Assembly: GCA_964036275.1 (NCBI GenBank)
Contig: OZ038438.1
Location: 4,532,978-4,596,977, forward strand
DNA from: Litoditis marina
Taxonomy: Eukaryota; Nematoda; Chromadorea; Rhabditida; Rhabditidae
Length of the DNA stretch: 64,000 nt
Direction: 5' to 3'
In this document: positions 24,787 through 39,700 of the stretch, in pieces
How positions within the stretch are numbered: position 1 is the first letter of the stretch
Layout: each line of letters starts with the position of its first letter
Translations under genes and position numbers: made by a program
Notes under the pieces: generated by a model
The model's database searches: none
Told to the model about the DNA's origin: nothing
Seen by the model: the letters and a program-made list of their open reading frames with translations, nothing else

Positions 24787-27700
24787 CTGAAATAGATTGT
24801 GAGAACTAATGTTTAAAACTCGAAAAACAACTTTGGAAAATCTCTGTTTTCTCCAAAAGAAAGAGTCAATCGAAAAGCTTGACATTCGACTAATAAGTCT
24901 TATCTTCGGGGAGCGAGATAAAGTGGGTGCCAAATTTATAAATTTCTGCCTCTTGCCGGAATCGAACCTGCGAGCAAAAGATTTGTAGCAGGACGCTTAC
25001 CACTGCGGTATTAGACCGTATGACCAGAAAGCTTCGGAATCGAAGAAATGTGTGCGTACACAGCGGCAAGTGAGATATACAGTACCCTCCCGCCTTTCCG
25101 TTGGCATCGACTATACTGTACATCCTTGAGCAGAACGACTGTGTTTGTAGTTTGATCTCACTCGATTTCGGTCCTCATTTGAAACCGAGGGTCTGAATGC
25201 AGACCGAACTACAACGCTGACGTTGTCCATTCCTATGTGCTCACCTGTTCTTTGTCGATGAGTACCCAAAAGAAGCGGTAATAATAGGAATAAAACTATT
25301 ATTATTTTTATATATGCATTATATACATATTTCTCATGTGATCTATACCTGTTCGTTTTCGATGAGTACATCGAGTAGTGGTCGGCCCCTGTGGTCCTTC
25401 GCTTTCAACAAGAGAGCTGCATTGTACTCGGTGGCCGTTATCCCCAACAGCTCGACGGCCATATTCTCAGAAAAGACGGACACGTTCGACAGATCCTTCG
25501 CTCGTTCCTTTTCTTTCTCCGACATATCCCTGCATAATTAATGTTATGATAATGTATATTTTTTGTAACGTATAATAATGTATATTTTTTTATCACAATT
25601 TTTTTTAAACTATTTTTCTACTTTCTACTATTTCGAATTCATATACTGTGCAAATCAGCTAAATGTCATTGTTTGAAATCGGTCTAGAACAGACATGTAG
25701 AGATCGAAATCAGCCGATCACTCACAGATTTTAAAAAGTCGGTCATTTTGAAACGATCTCACAAAAATGTGAGAATCTGTGTCGTTACTCGGTATAGTAT
25801 AACCTAGAAACATTTCAATAAAGTTTTCCGCCTGAACAATTCGATTTCTTCTGAAAAGCTACATGGTGATTGTCCAGCTCAAATCTTCTACTCACCGGTA
25901 AAGAGCCGACAGTTTCACCGCAGTATCGATCGGGGCCGGACTTTGTAGTATGAATTCTTGAAGAGGTTCATTGTCGTTTCCCTTTCCACACACCTGTAAC
26001 GACGCAATAAATGATATTGTCTTGATGTTGGCACCTCCGTACATGTTGTACCAGCTGCTATCTGATATCCTGATTCTACCATGTTGCCATGGAATTGGCT
26101 GCAACCTAGAATACCGGAGTCACACAGGCTTAACTATGAGTGTGGATTTGGCCTGTATTTTGTCCGTGTTTTTAAAGTGCAAATGCGCAATTTTGGTATA
26201 AAATATCCAGTGTTTTCTGTGGTAAACTCTGCAGTACAGAACAAAATGCAGAAGAGAAAAAGGGAGTCCGACATTTCAGAGTGGAATTCACAAGTGCGTC
26301 TTTAGCCGAGGAAATATCACTTGTTACTATTGTTATACTTAACATCTGAGCAAAATAACTTGTTATCATAATTATTCAGGATGATATAACTTTCGCTGAA
26401 TGTTTCACACAGTTATTGTACTTCAAGTAGAGATGACTAAATAATAGATCAATTTCTGAATAAATAGAAAGAAAGCGTGAATCTGAAGCCGGGTTTATGC
26501 GTGCTGCGATACCGCGAAACGAATGCCTGTGTGAACGAACGAATGTTTGGGAAATGTGCAAATCTTGCAGACGTCGCTTGATCTCAACCTACGCCATAAT
26601 TTACGAGTTGTGACCAAAAAGCAACGGGATCAAACTACTAACCGAGCGGAACGGACAGTAATCACTATATAAGCTTATAATAAACCCTGTATTGAGTTTT
26701 GAACTAAATTTCGCTATTTATATGAAGGACAGTTCGTATTGTTTCACCTAATTTTTGCATTTATATTGTGAATCGCGTTTATATAAAACTTCCACTTTTA
26801 GATGGATAATTCAAAGTTGAGTTCAAAGTTCGAAGGCGTTGTTTACCATCAGGTCGAAAATGAACTTTCTGTCCTCCATCAGCTGATGCGTGTCATGTTT
26901 TTGTTTCAACAGAAATCGTAGACATTCAATGTGATTGTGGGCGGCGGCAAAACAGAGCGGAACCTGGAACACACAAACTACAGTCGTCGCCAGATGAACT
27001 GCGCCATTACACGGTGTATCCTAATTAACGCTGTGTGCAAACACGGATCTACGTTTCGTACGGCGGATGTCATCCGGTTACCTATAGTTTTATTGTGGTT
27101 GTTCTGTCGAGAGACATAATAAATTGTAGAGTTCATGAAATATTAGGATAGTGCAAAATTAGTGGTTTTGTCGTGCCATATCCTTTTATATCTTTCAAAA
27201 GCTTCAGGTAACAGTATATAATCAGGACATTTTCGAAGGCATCTAATACAGTATGTTTCCAGAACTTGCAGGTCAATGCTATTACAACATTGCATGGTGT
27301 TCTGTAGCACTTTTTTCCTGAAAAAAGTTTCTAGTGATGTGCGAAATGGCTCACCTTTCCCTCCTTCGTTTCTGCCAAGGCGTCGGCGGAACTTTTGACG
27401 AAAAGTTTGACAACATTGAGATGACCGGCCTTTGTGGCAAAGTGCATCCCCGTCCAACCGTTCTGGAAAAAATGCGGTTTCCGCTCATCTATGGAACAAA
27501 GTCAAATAAAAAATTGAGGCATATTTTTTGGGTGTATTCGGATAGCAGGCAAATGAAAGAAGAGCCAGAAACGGTTTGCACAACACGTCTGAATGATTAT
27601 TCAATGATTTGGGATGGTACAAACTGATAAACTATCTTAATATTTATCTTAATATTTACACACCAGTTCCTGTCTACAGACATGTTCGTCGTGAAAATGG

Positions 27701-30700
27701 TTACTTCTAACGCAGTATTTTCGGAAAAAACATACAAGTTTTGGATGAAAAGGTCACCTGATCCATGACGTTGATGTTGGAGCCCTGAGCGATGAGCAGG
27801 GAAACCATCTCGTAGTGGCCGTTCATCGCAGCCAGATGGAGGGGTGTACGGCCCCGCCAGTCCTCAAATCAGAACAGTGAAATATTCTATCAAACAGAAC
27901 ATAACATTGAACTGTTCAAAAACTAAATTTTCAGAAAATTCTGCTGAACTTTTCATTTACGAGTGGAATATTTACAGTTCTTAGTGGGTACGAACCCATC
28001 TCCAAACTTGACAGGTTGCAAGCTTACCATTAAAAGAGCATTGCTTCGGTTTGCCGAACTGAGAGAACCAAAATATGCATTATTACACAGCATAAACTGG
28101 TGAACAGTAGGATGCTATCTTTTCCCTACGACGACTTTACCTTGGCGTGTTGCTGCTGTGTGGATCGTGATAGCAGCATTCCTACTACAGCAATATGTCC
28201 CTGCTGAGCCGCCAAATGAAGGGGAATAACACTCTGAAAAAAAGTGAATCTTGACAGTTATCGTCCGAAAAAGAAGGGAAAAAGGGATTTGTCTCAGTAT
28301 TCATCCGTATTAAGGGTTTCCAATCTATCCACTTTTCTGTCTACTGTGATTGGACATAGATACGATATGAACGAATGTTGACACTGTAAGGGGAACTTGG
28401 AGAAATGGAGTTGAGATCAAGTCACAAGAAGAAGCACTTCTGACATGTATGAGGAGCACCACCTCGTAACAAGGCAAAGTGGAGGGAGTTGAAAATTATC
28501 TAGAATTGATAAATTACATTTAATTATGTGTGCGCGTAACAACAATTCCAATTTCTCCTAATTCGCTCCACACTAATTGGAGTCAAATCATCTACATTGT
28601 GGAAAGTCATGTGTTCAATCGTAAATGAATTATTGTATTATTGCACTGATATGAAATTATTGTATAAGTGTACCATGGTTGTACTGGTGGCATCCACTTG
28701 AACTCCCTGATTGAGCAGCATTCGCACCAACGAATCATGGCCAGACTGTGCGGCCAAATGCAGGGGAGTGAAACCGTACTGGAACAACACAGAAATTAAC
28801 CATCTATATCAAACCGCTGCTAACCTCTCCCACTCACATATCGAATAGGTGACTGGATTTTAACTCACTTATCAACCTACACAAGCGTTTCAAACAAAAA
28901 ATTCTATGTTTCTTGTAAATGTTGTACTTTCAACAAGGCTGGAAAAATTGTAATGTATTGATCAAGTTCGGCAGTTTTTTGGTCTTGCTGGAAACCTCAA
29001 TAACTCTTGCAGTTCCAGCACAAATTCATCATTTCTACGCCGTTGTAAACTTTCACACAACGTTAGTTTAGAAAAAGGTCTGATGCGATAGGGCGAAAAC
29101 GGACCTCGGTGGAAAACTCTTTGACGACATGATGATTGTAGATTGGCGGCTCGGAGCGAATGGAGGCTGGCACGTGTTTCAACATCTCGTTCACGAAATC
29201 CGAGTTCCCGTAGTAGGCGGCGATGTGGAGGGCGTTCAAACCGGTCTGGAAACGTGGGATTTATGGTAGAATCTCTTTGTAGAGTTTATTTACTCTAGAT
29301 AAACTGGGAATGTCTCTTTGTTCCCAATGTTCGCAACTATAAAGTTTTTTTTACGTTTCACGCAGATGTTTCTATGTTTTCGAAATTTTTTTGCGGCCTC
29401 CAGTCAAATCGGTCAGCTATGTTTTGAACTTTCAGATAATGAGCAAATAACTAGCTTCTTGGGGCGTGCTTTAGTGAAAATGTGAAATCTCAATAAAGAA
29501 AAGAATATTTCACTCTAGACAGACTCAGAAAGAGATTTTCCAAGTGGTACTGTGTTTTGAATAGTTATGCAAGCGGCGTAACACAACAATTGATTCGCAG
29601 CCAGTCGAGAGATGACATAAAGTAAACCAAAATGGACAACAAACGTGAATACCCTACGAAAACCTATATAAAAACCAGACGAAAAACACTCACTTTTCGG
29701 GAACATCTCCGCCACAACAGCTTGTCGAAAGCCTCCAAAATAGAGACGAAACCGTTCTTTGCTCCCAGGTGTAACGCAGTCATCCCATGCTGGAAGAGTA
29801 ACGTTGGAAATATTTTTGTTGATGAGCATGCATTATATATAATATCCCAAAGATTTGGAAACACTCACACACCGTTCCTCAAGTCGTTTCAATTTAGTAT
29901 GGGACTCCCATAGCTAAGCGGGCCAAGCGCTTCAGAGAGTAGTTTGTCAGAAGTATCTGAGAGTCACCCTGGGAAGCTCAGCGGGAAAGATACAATTTTT
30001 TCGTTGTTTGTGTTCTCGAACTGTCGTAGGAACATTTATCTCATCTCCTTCGAACGAAAGGATTCAAACTGTATTGTTTGGCTCTGTTTGTAGTTGGATT
30101 GCGCTGGGTTTGACTGAAAATTCGCTCAGACAATTTCTACTTTCCAGTCTGACCAGCCACTTTTGGAGCGGCGTCGACGGAAGAGTGTGCAGGACTGAGG
30201 CACACATACTCTCTCAGTCCTCATTGAACTCCGTGCTTTTTAGCTTTTGGAGCAAAGCATTCGCGAGAAACTGGTGTTTTTTGAGTTCATGGCTTTGCTC
30301 ATCCGGTCATTGTCTTTGTTCGGGAAATGATGACTATGCCTACCGCATTTTCGTCCTCGGCGTTAGCTCCATTCTCCAACAGAATTTTCACAATGTTGGC
30401 ATGACCCCCGGCGGCAGCCATGTGCAATGTAGTCGCCTGGAAAGCAAATATAATTATAAAAAATATATATTATTCATAAAGTTTCAGAACTTAAAATTTC
30501 CTAAGCCACTTGAACAGCATATAAATGTCGCAGGTCTGCGCTACGCTGAAGATGGAACGAACGCTGTGTAGCTTTAGGGAAGGAGGAATGCATAACTTGG
30601 AAACAACTCTGCGACAGTTTTTTGTTTGGTTGGAAACAGCGCTTTTACAAGCGATGCGAATAGTAAATTCTGTTTGTGACCCGATATAGTATCACACAAA

Positions 30701-33700
30701 ACATGAAGTGCTTTTATCAACAAACTAATCTCGAAAAAACCACCCTAGTTTCACATGTTATTTAAGAAAAAGCACAAAAGAAAACCAAAATGGTTTACCT
30801 CCAACGTTTTGGTCTTCGCTTGTATCACCATGGCCTTGTCTATCATCATCAGTTCACGTACCACCGCCAGCGAACCCTGAATAAGAGAAAAATGAAATTG
30901 GTCAGTTTGATGTCAACTGTGGGTGTGACCTCCATTATGATCATATTTGGGAATGGTGACCAAGTTAGTTAGCTCAATTTTCTGAGACGCCGTAAGAAAA
31001 AGTGTTCGAATCTGCGTCAACACGCTATCTCAGATAGATGTCCGGGGACTCGGCCGTGAAATGTGGGCATGGCATATCGAACATAACATTTCCGTGAGTG
31101 TGTGAATCAGCCGTGAACCTCTATGTACCTAACGGGGAGGCTGGTACTTGGCCGTGACACCCCAGGTACTTATCGGCGACATGGCTGGTACACGGAGACC
31201 GGGCAAAATTGTTGCCGGGACCCAAGATCCAAGATGAATAAAGAATTACAAAACCAAGTCTACAATAGTAGAACTCAAGTACTTCATTCTATTGGGATTT
31301 CGTATTCAATTGTACTCGAAAGGATCGAAAAAACAAGTCTTCACACCGCATCTAGCTGCAGCGTGAAAAGTAAGAGCGCAGTCCTGTAAAGAGTTCACTG
31401 TGACTGTATAGTTCGGGTCATTCCTACGGAGACCTTGGCAACAAAGTTTTATTGGCACGCTGCCAAAGTGTCAGTTGGATTGGCGGGAACCATAACACAT
31501 TCACCTTCATCGCAGCAATATGAGCGCAGGTGAAGCCGTTGTGATCGATGGCCGTCAGAACTCCGCGGTTGTTCTGTTTCATCTTCAAGAACAACTTCAC
31601 CACATCCGGATAATCGTTCTGAAAAAATATGGTCAATGCTGTATTTCTCGGGTTCGAGTTTCGATCTAGTAGCAACTTGGGGACCACACGGGAATGTAGC
31701 GTTCTTTTTTCAATAACCAAACAGAGTGTTTGAATACGAGTGACTCTCGTTCCGTTTCTGAGTTTTGATCTAGTCTCAACTGGGGGACCACCCAGTTGCG
31801 TATATTTCGCAATAACAGTACAAATGTTAGAATATTCAAGATTCTGCGTTCATCAAGCTCGAACTGCGAATGGGATTCGATCAAATTTGAATCGGGAACT
31901 AAATTTTGTAATAAAAATGTCGCCAAAAACCGCACCTCGGCAGCCAGATGGAGAGGAGTTTGTCCCTTATCATCCCTCGCGTTTGGATTGGCCCCGAGTG
32001 CGAGCAGAGTCTGACTGACACCCAACTGACCGAAACGAGCAGCAAAGTGCAGGGCTGTCTGAACCAACAGAAATAAGATAACTAGAAAACAGTTATTGAG
32101 TTCATGAACTAAGAATATTACTATCTATGAAAATTTGATTAAGTTCAAATTCACACCGTGTCGGCCGCTGTCTTATATAATCAATTCCAATGAGAATTCT
32201 GCACGATGTTCATCCAACTTCTAGGTAATTTTTCCATGTTTCTAATTGGAGCAAAAACACTTTTCAGAGAACACAAGTTTTCTGGGGGAAACATCACATG
32301 AATTTCCGTTACACGCTGCTAAAGTCTTCGTAGAATGACGACACAGAACGAGTGGTGCCTGTAACTATCAGCCAACTACAAAACGAGATTTCAAGTCATT
32401 AACACCGTAGACAGGCGAGGACATTCTGCGTCTCTACGATCTACACTCTCTCTCTCTCGAAACCTTTGCAAAAGTGGCTAGCCAAATGGCTGGGAATCGT
32501 TTGAGAAGAACCCTATCTAATCTCAGTGACTCCAAAAAAAAGACTTTTTCAGTTTCTCTGTATTTCCATACCTGATTGTCCAGTGTGATTGCTTCCAGAC
32601 TGGCCCCGTGGTCTTGAACCAGCACATTCACCACCTTCACATGACCATTCTGGGCCGCCAGATGAAGTGGAGCTTCTCCAGTTTTCGACTTACTGAAATG
32701 CATAATTTTGCGAAAATCTCACTTAAATTTCGGATGCGTACAGGTTTCAGGGGTATGTAAGACCAGTTCCTGCGTCGGTTCGGACCATAGAATATTGTTG
32801 TGGTCACAAGATACTCTATTTGTAATAGCAATTCATTTGGAATGGATGGTTTTGAGGGTGATGAGGTTTTTTATTCAGGGAACAAAGAAAGTGGGGTAGA
32901 GCGGCTTACCTGTTCACAAATGCCTTGTGTTGTAACAGAAGGTGAACAATCTGTAGATGTCCGTTGAAAGCCGCCAAATGAAGTGCCGTTCTGCCCATGT
33001 CGTCGAACACGTCTATTCTCGCATGATGTTGTAGAAGGATGTTGGCGACACCGGTATGACCTCGGGCACAGGCCTCCAACAGCGGCGACCACCCACTCTG
33101 AATTAAAGATTATTGTCAGACCACCCAAGCTGGAAACAAGTCCATTGTTAGACCAGCCATTCTGAAAAGTACTAAAGCTCACTTTCAGAAAAATGTTTGT
33201 GAGATCTCTTTCTTTCTCACATTCTCTCTGCGCTCACCTTGCTCTGCTTGTTCTGCACAATTTGCACTGAACCGGCTCCAATCTTGTTGACCATAGCTAG
33301 TAGAACAGCCTGGTTTCCAGATCGAGCCGCCATGTGCATCGCCGTTTCGGAGGTTGTCAGTGATTGAACTTCGACCTGAACATTTTTGACATAAAACTAC
33401 GTATTAAACGAGTACGACTCGTCAATATAATGTGTTTTTTAAATAACAGTATGTGCTGCGGTCTGCTGTGGGCTTGTTCGAAGTCGTCTCTACAACCAAA
33501 ACGGTTGTTCTCATCTGCTGTATTTGTAGTTTGATCCCTACGTGGTTGAGAGTTGTGGTTAGACATAGATCCCGGTCCAAATTACAAATAAACTGACCAG
33601 TCCTCCATAGTCGACCAGCAGGTTGACCAGTTTCGCGTCTTCGCCCGCAAAGTGCAGCTGATCGTTCCTGATTTCAGCGGCGTAGTGAACGGCAGTAAGT

Positions 33701-36700
33701 CCTTCCTGGAACAATCAATATTATTGTTGTTTGCACAAAAAAATATTATACTTTTCGTAATTTAAGTTATGAATACGAATTGTTGTAGCTTCCGCTTCAA
33801 CAATCCTGGTTGGTCCGCCATCCCAAATCCACTCAGAACACTCAAACTACCCACTTCATTTATATTCAGTTTTCAATTATGAACATGAAAACTAGAGTAG
33901 TTCAAACATACCAACATCAACGCGTTGCGAAACACTTGACTAGACATGTATTTAATGGTTCAACTTAGAGTTACCTATCTTAGAACTTCAACCTTAGAGT
34001 TGATAAACTCTGTGGAAAACTAAAAGTGAATGAATATATATGTAATTATGTAAATGTGTAGCCATAGGATAGAACGCATTACCACGTAGAAGAAGAGTCA
34101 CCTTGGTTCGCTGATTGACGAACTCCTTGATGGCTTCCGCGGACTGGTTCTCACTGAGATGGATCAGAATCATCTGGGCCGCCTCGAAGTTGCACGAACG
34201 GGCTGCCACGTGCAGGGGAGTCTCCCCGGTGCACGAGGTGATCTGCGCGTTCGCGTTCTCGTTCAGAAGTAGTCTGGAACGACACTGAATGCATGTAGGG
34301 AAAACAGTTGAATACGAAGTCCAGGGAGATCAACTACTTACAGTTATGAAATAATAGGTTTCCCTCTGCATACCGATAGAAATATACTATTTCTGTTGTA
34401 GTTTCGTCTGTGTTTACAGTTTTCAAAGTACGCCTAAGATGGTGCGGGATCAAACTACAAACACAGCTGTTAGTAACGACAACCCAAAATTGAGAGTAGG
34501 TATAGGTATACACTAGAAGGGAACCTTCAAATAATATACAACTTGTATTTTCCATTTCACGTGTCTATTTCCATTTCGATATGTAGACTACAAAAACCCA
34601 AAAACTGAAGAATGTACGTGTTGAGATGTTACTTTAACATGTTCATGATAAGGTATTGGGTAGCATAACGTGTGCCAATACGATGTGTGTGTTTGCTCAA
34701 TCTTGCCCTGTTTTTAGTTTGGTTGCGTTGTTTTTCGGTCGAAATCCGTGAACGCGCTTCGGTCACTCTCTATGGGGTTGTTCCCAACACTTTCTACCGC
34801 TTTGCTATGGTGCAAGATAGCAAGATATGCCCATTAAATTAGAAGCAAAACCAAGAAAATTAAAATTATTATACAAAGACACGATGCTTGTATGAACAAG
34901 CTCAACTAATTGTTGATACCAGACCACTTCTAGAATTAATGATTACCGCATAATGTCTTTGTTTCCGTTGCGGGCGGCAATGTGCAGACACGTCTCGCCG
35001 TCCTCTTGTGCGACGTCCGGTTGACCTCCGGATTTCAACAACATCATGGCACACTCCCTTGACTCGGGACCGTTCAGAGATGCAGCTGAAACAGTCATTC
35101 AGTTATGGGAGAAAGGCGGACACTTTTTTTGAAAGTGAATACGTTTTTTTCCTGATAAAACTTGGAATTAGCGAGAGTCAATCCTGATTTACACCTTCGC
35201 GCGCGGCTTCGCTTAACGGTATAACGAGTCCCGAAATAGTACAGTACTAGCAGCTGGTTTATAAAAGTATTTATTCCTTAAAGCACTAGCACATTATTAT
35301 AATATTTCGTGAAATAAGAACAAACTGAAAACCGCAAAAGGATGTAAGGTTTTGGTTTCGGCAGCCTAACTCGTTTAATCGGTCAAAATTTGGAGAAAAT
35401 GTTCACCTATATGTAGGGCGGTCTGTCCGAGTTCGCCTCCCCGCACGTGCACATCGGCTCCGGCGCCGAGAAGTGTTTCCACCACCGACGCCTTCCCCGA
35501 CTGGACTGCCACGTGAAGGGCCGTGTAGTTGTCCTGAACTTTATTTGTGTATTTATGTATTCAATGCAGGACGAGACGCTGAATATGAAAATCCACAGAA
35601 ATGATGATCGAGACGAATCAATTCACCCCAACTCTCTATAAGCACCCAAGTGGTAGAATATTCTAAAAAACCAGGAAAACTTTATTTTTCTCGTGGAAAG
35701 AACTTAGGTTTACGTTCTCATGAGAAGGCAAGTTCCCGACTCCTCTCTACATCGGTTCTACTAACTCAGATTGAGGTTTACTTGAGCTTCGGAAACGGAA
35801 ACAAGATCTGCTCAAACTCTACTACCTAGTCGCCATCCTGACAAGACAGCATCTATCTATACTTACTTTTACTGTCTTGAAGGTGGGCAGAAAAAAGTTT
35901 CATATTGGACGTGAGTTAGGAGAAACTTTTTTGCATGAATTTTGCACGTTTCTGATAATTTGCTTTTTCTGGTATAATTACGTACTCGTGTTCTGATATC
36001 GACGTTTGTGCCTCTGGCTATCAACATTTTGACGACCTCGTTGAACCCAGCAGCAGCCGCAGAATGAAGCCCCAGGGCACCCTTCTTGTTGGGCATGAAT
36101 AGGGGAACACCTAAACATTAACAATAGGGTTGTAATTGGAGTTACAAATTTCGAGTTAGACTGCACTCACTTTTTACGAGTATTATCTTTCAAATAAATT
36201 TTCGAGTGTTGAGTCCTATTTCAACAATACTGAACGAAAACGTACTTGTATGATAACAAAGTTTTCAGTGACAGTGGTTTGAAGCACAGCACACACGAAT
36301 GGAAAACAAATAACCTCTTTTGAGAAACGCGAGCGCGGTGCTGGTATGTCCCGAGCAGGCGGCTATGTGCAGGAGAGTCGAGCCATCCCGCGTGCGAGCC
36401 CTGATTGAACCAGAGAACTTGTCGATCAGGGACTCTACTATCGAGGTGTGGCCACGCTCCGCCGCCACGTGAACCGGAGTTTTATCATCCTGAGAAAAAC
36501 AAGGTCTACTCATGATAAACAAAAGTAAAATTAAACTCATTTTTCGTCATATATATTATAAAATATAAAGCTATTCTAACAATAGCGCAAAATCAATGTC
36601 TTTGAGATACTACGCAAAAGAAGACAATTCACTAAAAACTTTTTCTTCGAATCAGCGTTATTACACAGTAGTGTAAAAAATATTTTGAATGTATGTCCAA

Positions 36701-39700
36701 ACTGTTCAAACGGTATAGCAAAGTGAAATAGTCAATGTAATAAGTCGAACCTTATCTAAAACATTCGCATCCGCGTGTAGTTTGAACATTATCTTCAGTA
36801 GGTTTGCATCTCCTATCTGAGCCACTTCATGGAGGGGCGTCCTGCCGATTTTATTCTGAACGTTTGGATCATCGCAACCAGCCGCTATCGCTACTCGGAC
36901 CGCATCTGAAGAAAGGTGTTAAAATTATACTAGACGTAAGGTTCCATTAAGGAACATGCCTCATGGCACGTCCTCTTATGGACTATAGTTTGGTTTATAA
37001 TACCGACAGGACACAGAGTATTCACTGATTCATTCCAAGGGAGCGAGTGGGTTTACAAAGAAGTGACCGCGGTGCTCTAGTGAAAACCCAATGTGAGCGG
37101 CGAAGGTCCCGCCTTAATAGGGCGGAGGGCGTGCCACGGGACAACCGGTATGGTTGCCCCATGGCACGGTAAAATGAATAGTCACGTAAACTTAGCATTC
37201 TACTGAGGCATTGTGCACTTATTCATTGCACATTTCTCAGTTCTGCTGTGTTTGGCATGTTTCTCGTGACTGTGCAATTAACTAACAGTATACAGGCTAC
37301 AGGAAAAAACAACGTCTTCGCTGGAGGTTGATATCGCTATAACTTATGAATCTCGACGGAAAAGCCGCGGGATCAAACTAAAACACAGCGGGCAAGCGCA
37401 ATATACAGCGTGAAGGCTTGTTTTGAGAATAGCGAACCCTGCAGACATGTTTCAATTATACAGTAGAGTACCATTCAGAAAATCCAGCTCCAAGATCAAT
37501 TGAAGGTTGATAATTGTCAGAAAAGGTTTTTGAAAACATAATTGCCAATAACCGTTGTGTTGAAACCTTTCGATATGGCTTTCAAGGTCTACGCTCCACC
37601 TAACCAAAATGTCTATTGTGGGGTCCACGTGTGACTGACGACGACAATGATAGTGACACCAACCTATGCTTCCCGTTCTGGCAGCAATGTGTAGAAGGGT
37701 GTCTCCGGCTCCGTCACGAGAAGAGCTCTGCTCATGGGAGTGTTGCGAGAGCAGCAGTTCCACCAGAGCAATGTTGACGGCCTGCAACAAAGAATTTTAT
37801 GGGAAGTCATATTACAGAAAATACTATGCTGATTGGAACTATTTCAGGTAAACTGAAACAAGCGAAACCAGTTTCTCCTATGATTTCTCTACTATAGACA
37901 TAAAATTTCGAAGAATGCTCATGACTGGATGATGTAGGAATTTCTGTGCGATAGACTTTTGGTAATGAACTGGGTGACCACAACACTATATACTCACGTT
38001 GCTCTACGGAACGTCTGCTTTTTTTACTTTTAAATTATGGGATTCCCTCTTTTCGATGTTATACGTGTTTAATCGCTGTAGTTCGATTTGGTTGTTTTCC
38101 CGGCTACATTCGTAAATTATGGAATCAAACTACAACAAATATTTGGTCACTTCCTATATTATGCTTCCTAATTTGTCTAGAATAAGGTGCAAACCTGTAG
38201 AGCGAGATGAATGGGCAGCGATCCCTCGCCATCTGCGGACAAACGTTGATCGACGTCATCCAGTATTTGTTTCACAATCAAAAACGACTTCTTCGACCTT
38301 CTCTCACACGCAATATGAATGGGCAGTTGTCCTTTTGGCTGTAAACATGGTCAAGATTTGAGTCCGCTGCCAAAGTCCACAGAAATCCTACAGTAGATAT
38401 CAGAGCTAGAAAATAGAGCGCACTCTAGTTTTCCGAGAGATACTATAATCGAATTGAAATCAAGCAGTCATTCTAGGTATTTAGGTGAAACAGGTCGATG
38501 CAGCCACTTGTTTCTTCCCTGCCTTGCGATTGTAGTTTGATTTGTTTTAGTTCTAATGTTTGATGTGTATTACTGATAATGAAAACTAAAAAATAATTAT
38601 TGCATACAGCATACGTTGAATTATACCTCGCAATACTCCATGGAAGATTATTCTTAGCAAAGCCGTGTAATATAAACCAATTCCCCCGCAACCACAGTAC
38701 GATTTCGCACGGGGTTCGAACTGTTCCTTTTCCGTTTTCACTGACATCCTCTCATTGCAAGCACTTGAGCTTCCGTTTTTTCACTCAAAGTTTTCAAAAT
38801 TGTGGTTCTTGATTAAGAATAAGTTGGACACAGAAATGAGATATCCAAGTAATGCTGTGTTTAGTTTTTTTTCTTTCTCGTTTAGCGCACCTCGTAGTGC
38901 ATCAAATAAATAAATAAATAATCCCGCAGTATTGTAGTTTGATCACGTTCCCGTTTTTCATCAAAATGCGAAACTACATCCGATATTCGGTCAGTCCTCA
39001 TTAATCACATTTATGAAAAATACATATGATTCTCATATTAAATTACTACAATACTGATCTGTCATAGAGTGTGCCCCGCTCTAACTACTATTTCTCATGT
39101 TATATAGTGAATGGCGAAATGGGTTGGAAGACAGCCAAGCGGAAGACATTAGAACACGCGCCCTGGTGAGCAAAAAATGACCAACTGCCGAACTGCTAGT
39201 TTCGAAATTATGATTAATGCCACGAACCAACGTAACACCTGAGCACCAAAACATCAATACACGTGATATCGATTCGTACTATGAACTATGACCATAAACA
39301 GAATCATATTAATGACGTGCGCACTCTATACTATAATTAGACAAAGCGAGTCAATTGTGGAGTAATTGTGCATTTGATTCCCCTAGGTAAGTGTACATTT
39401 AAAAGTCACGTTGTTGTTCTTCATGAGTAAGAAGTTTGACTCCACGTGATGTTTTGAGTTTCATGAGTAGGTGGTAATAATGGGAGTGACACATTTGATT
39501 GCTGTTTACTCCGCATATTTTTTTGACAATTTGGGTCATTGGAAAAAAAAGTCGGTTATTTGACGCGAGAAAAAGAGGTATTATCTTAAAAACGCAAGAT
39601 TCCAAAGTTCGTGTACGGGTGAAAAGGCTGAACACCTTTTCAAATGGAACCAGTAAAATTGATTCAGAACGCAGCACGATAAGACAGTACAATGCGTCTT

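Noticed and set aside
30008..30571. 187-codon plus-strand open frame
   Set aside because: It runs antisense across TRPN exon 30436-30344 and adjacent intron; the minus-strand exon has clear ankyrin content and splice borders.
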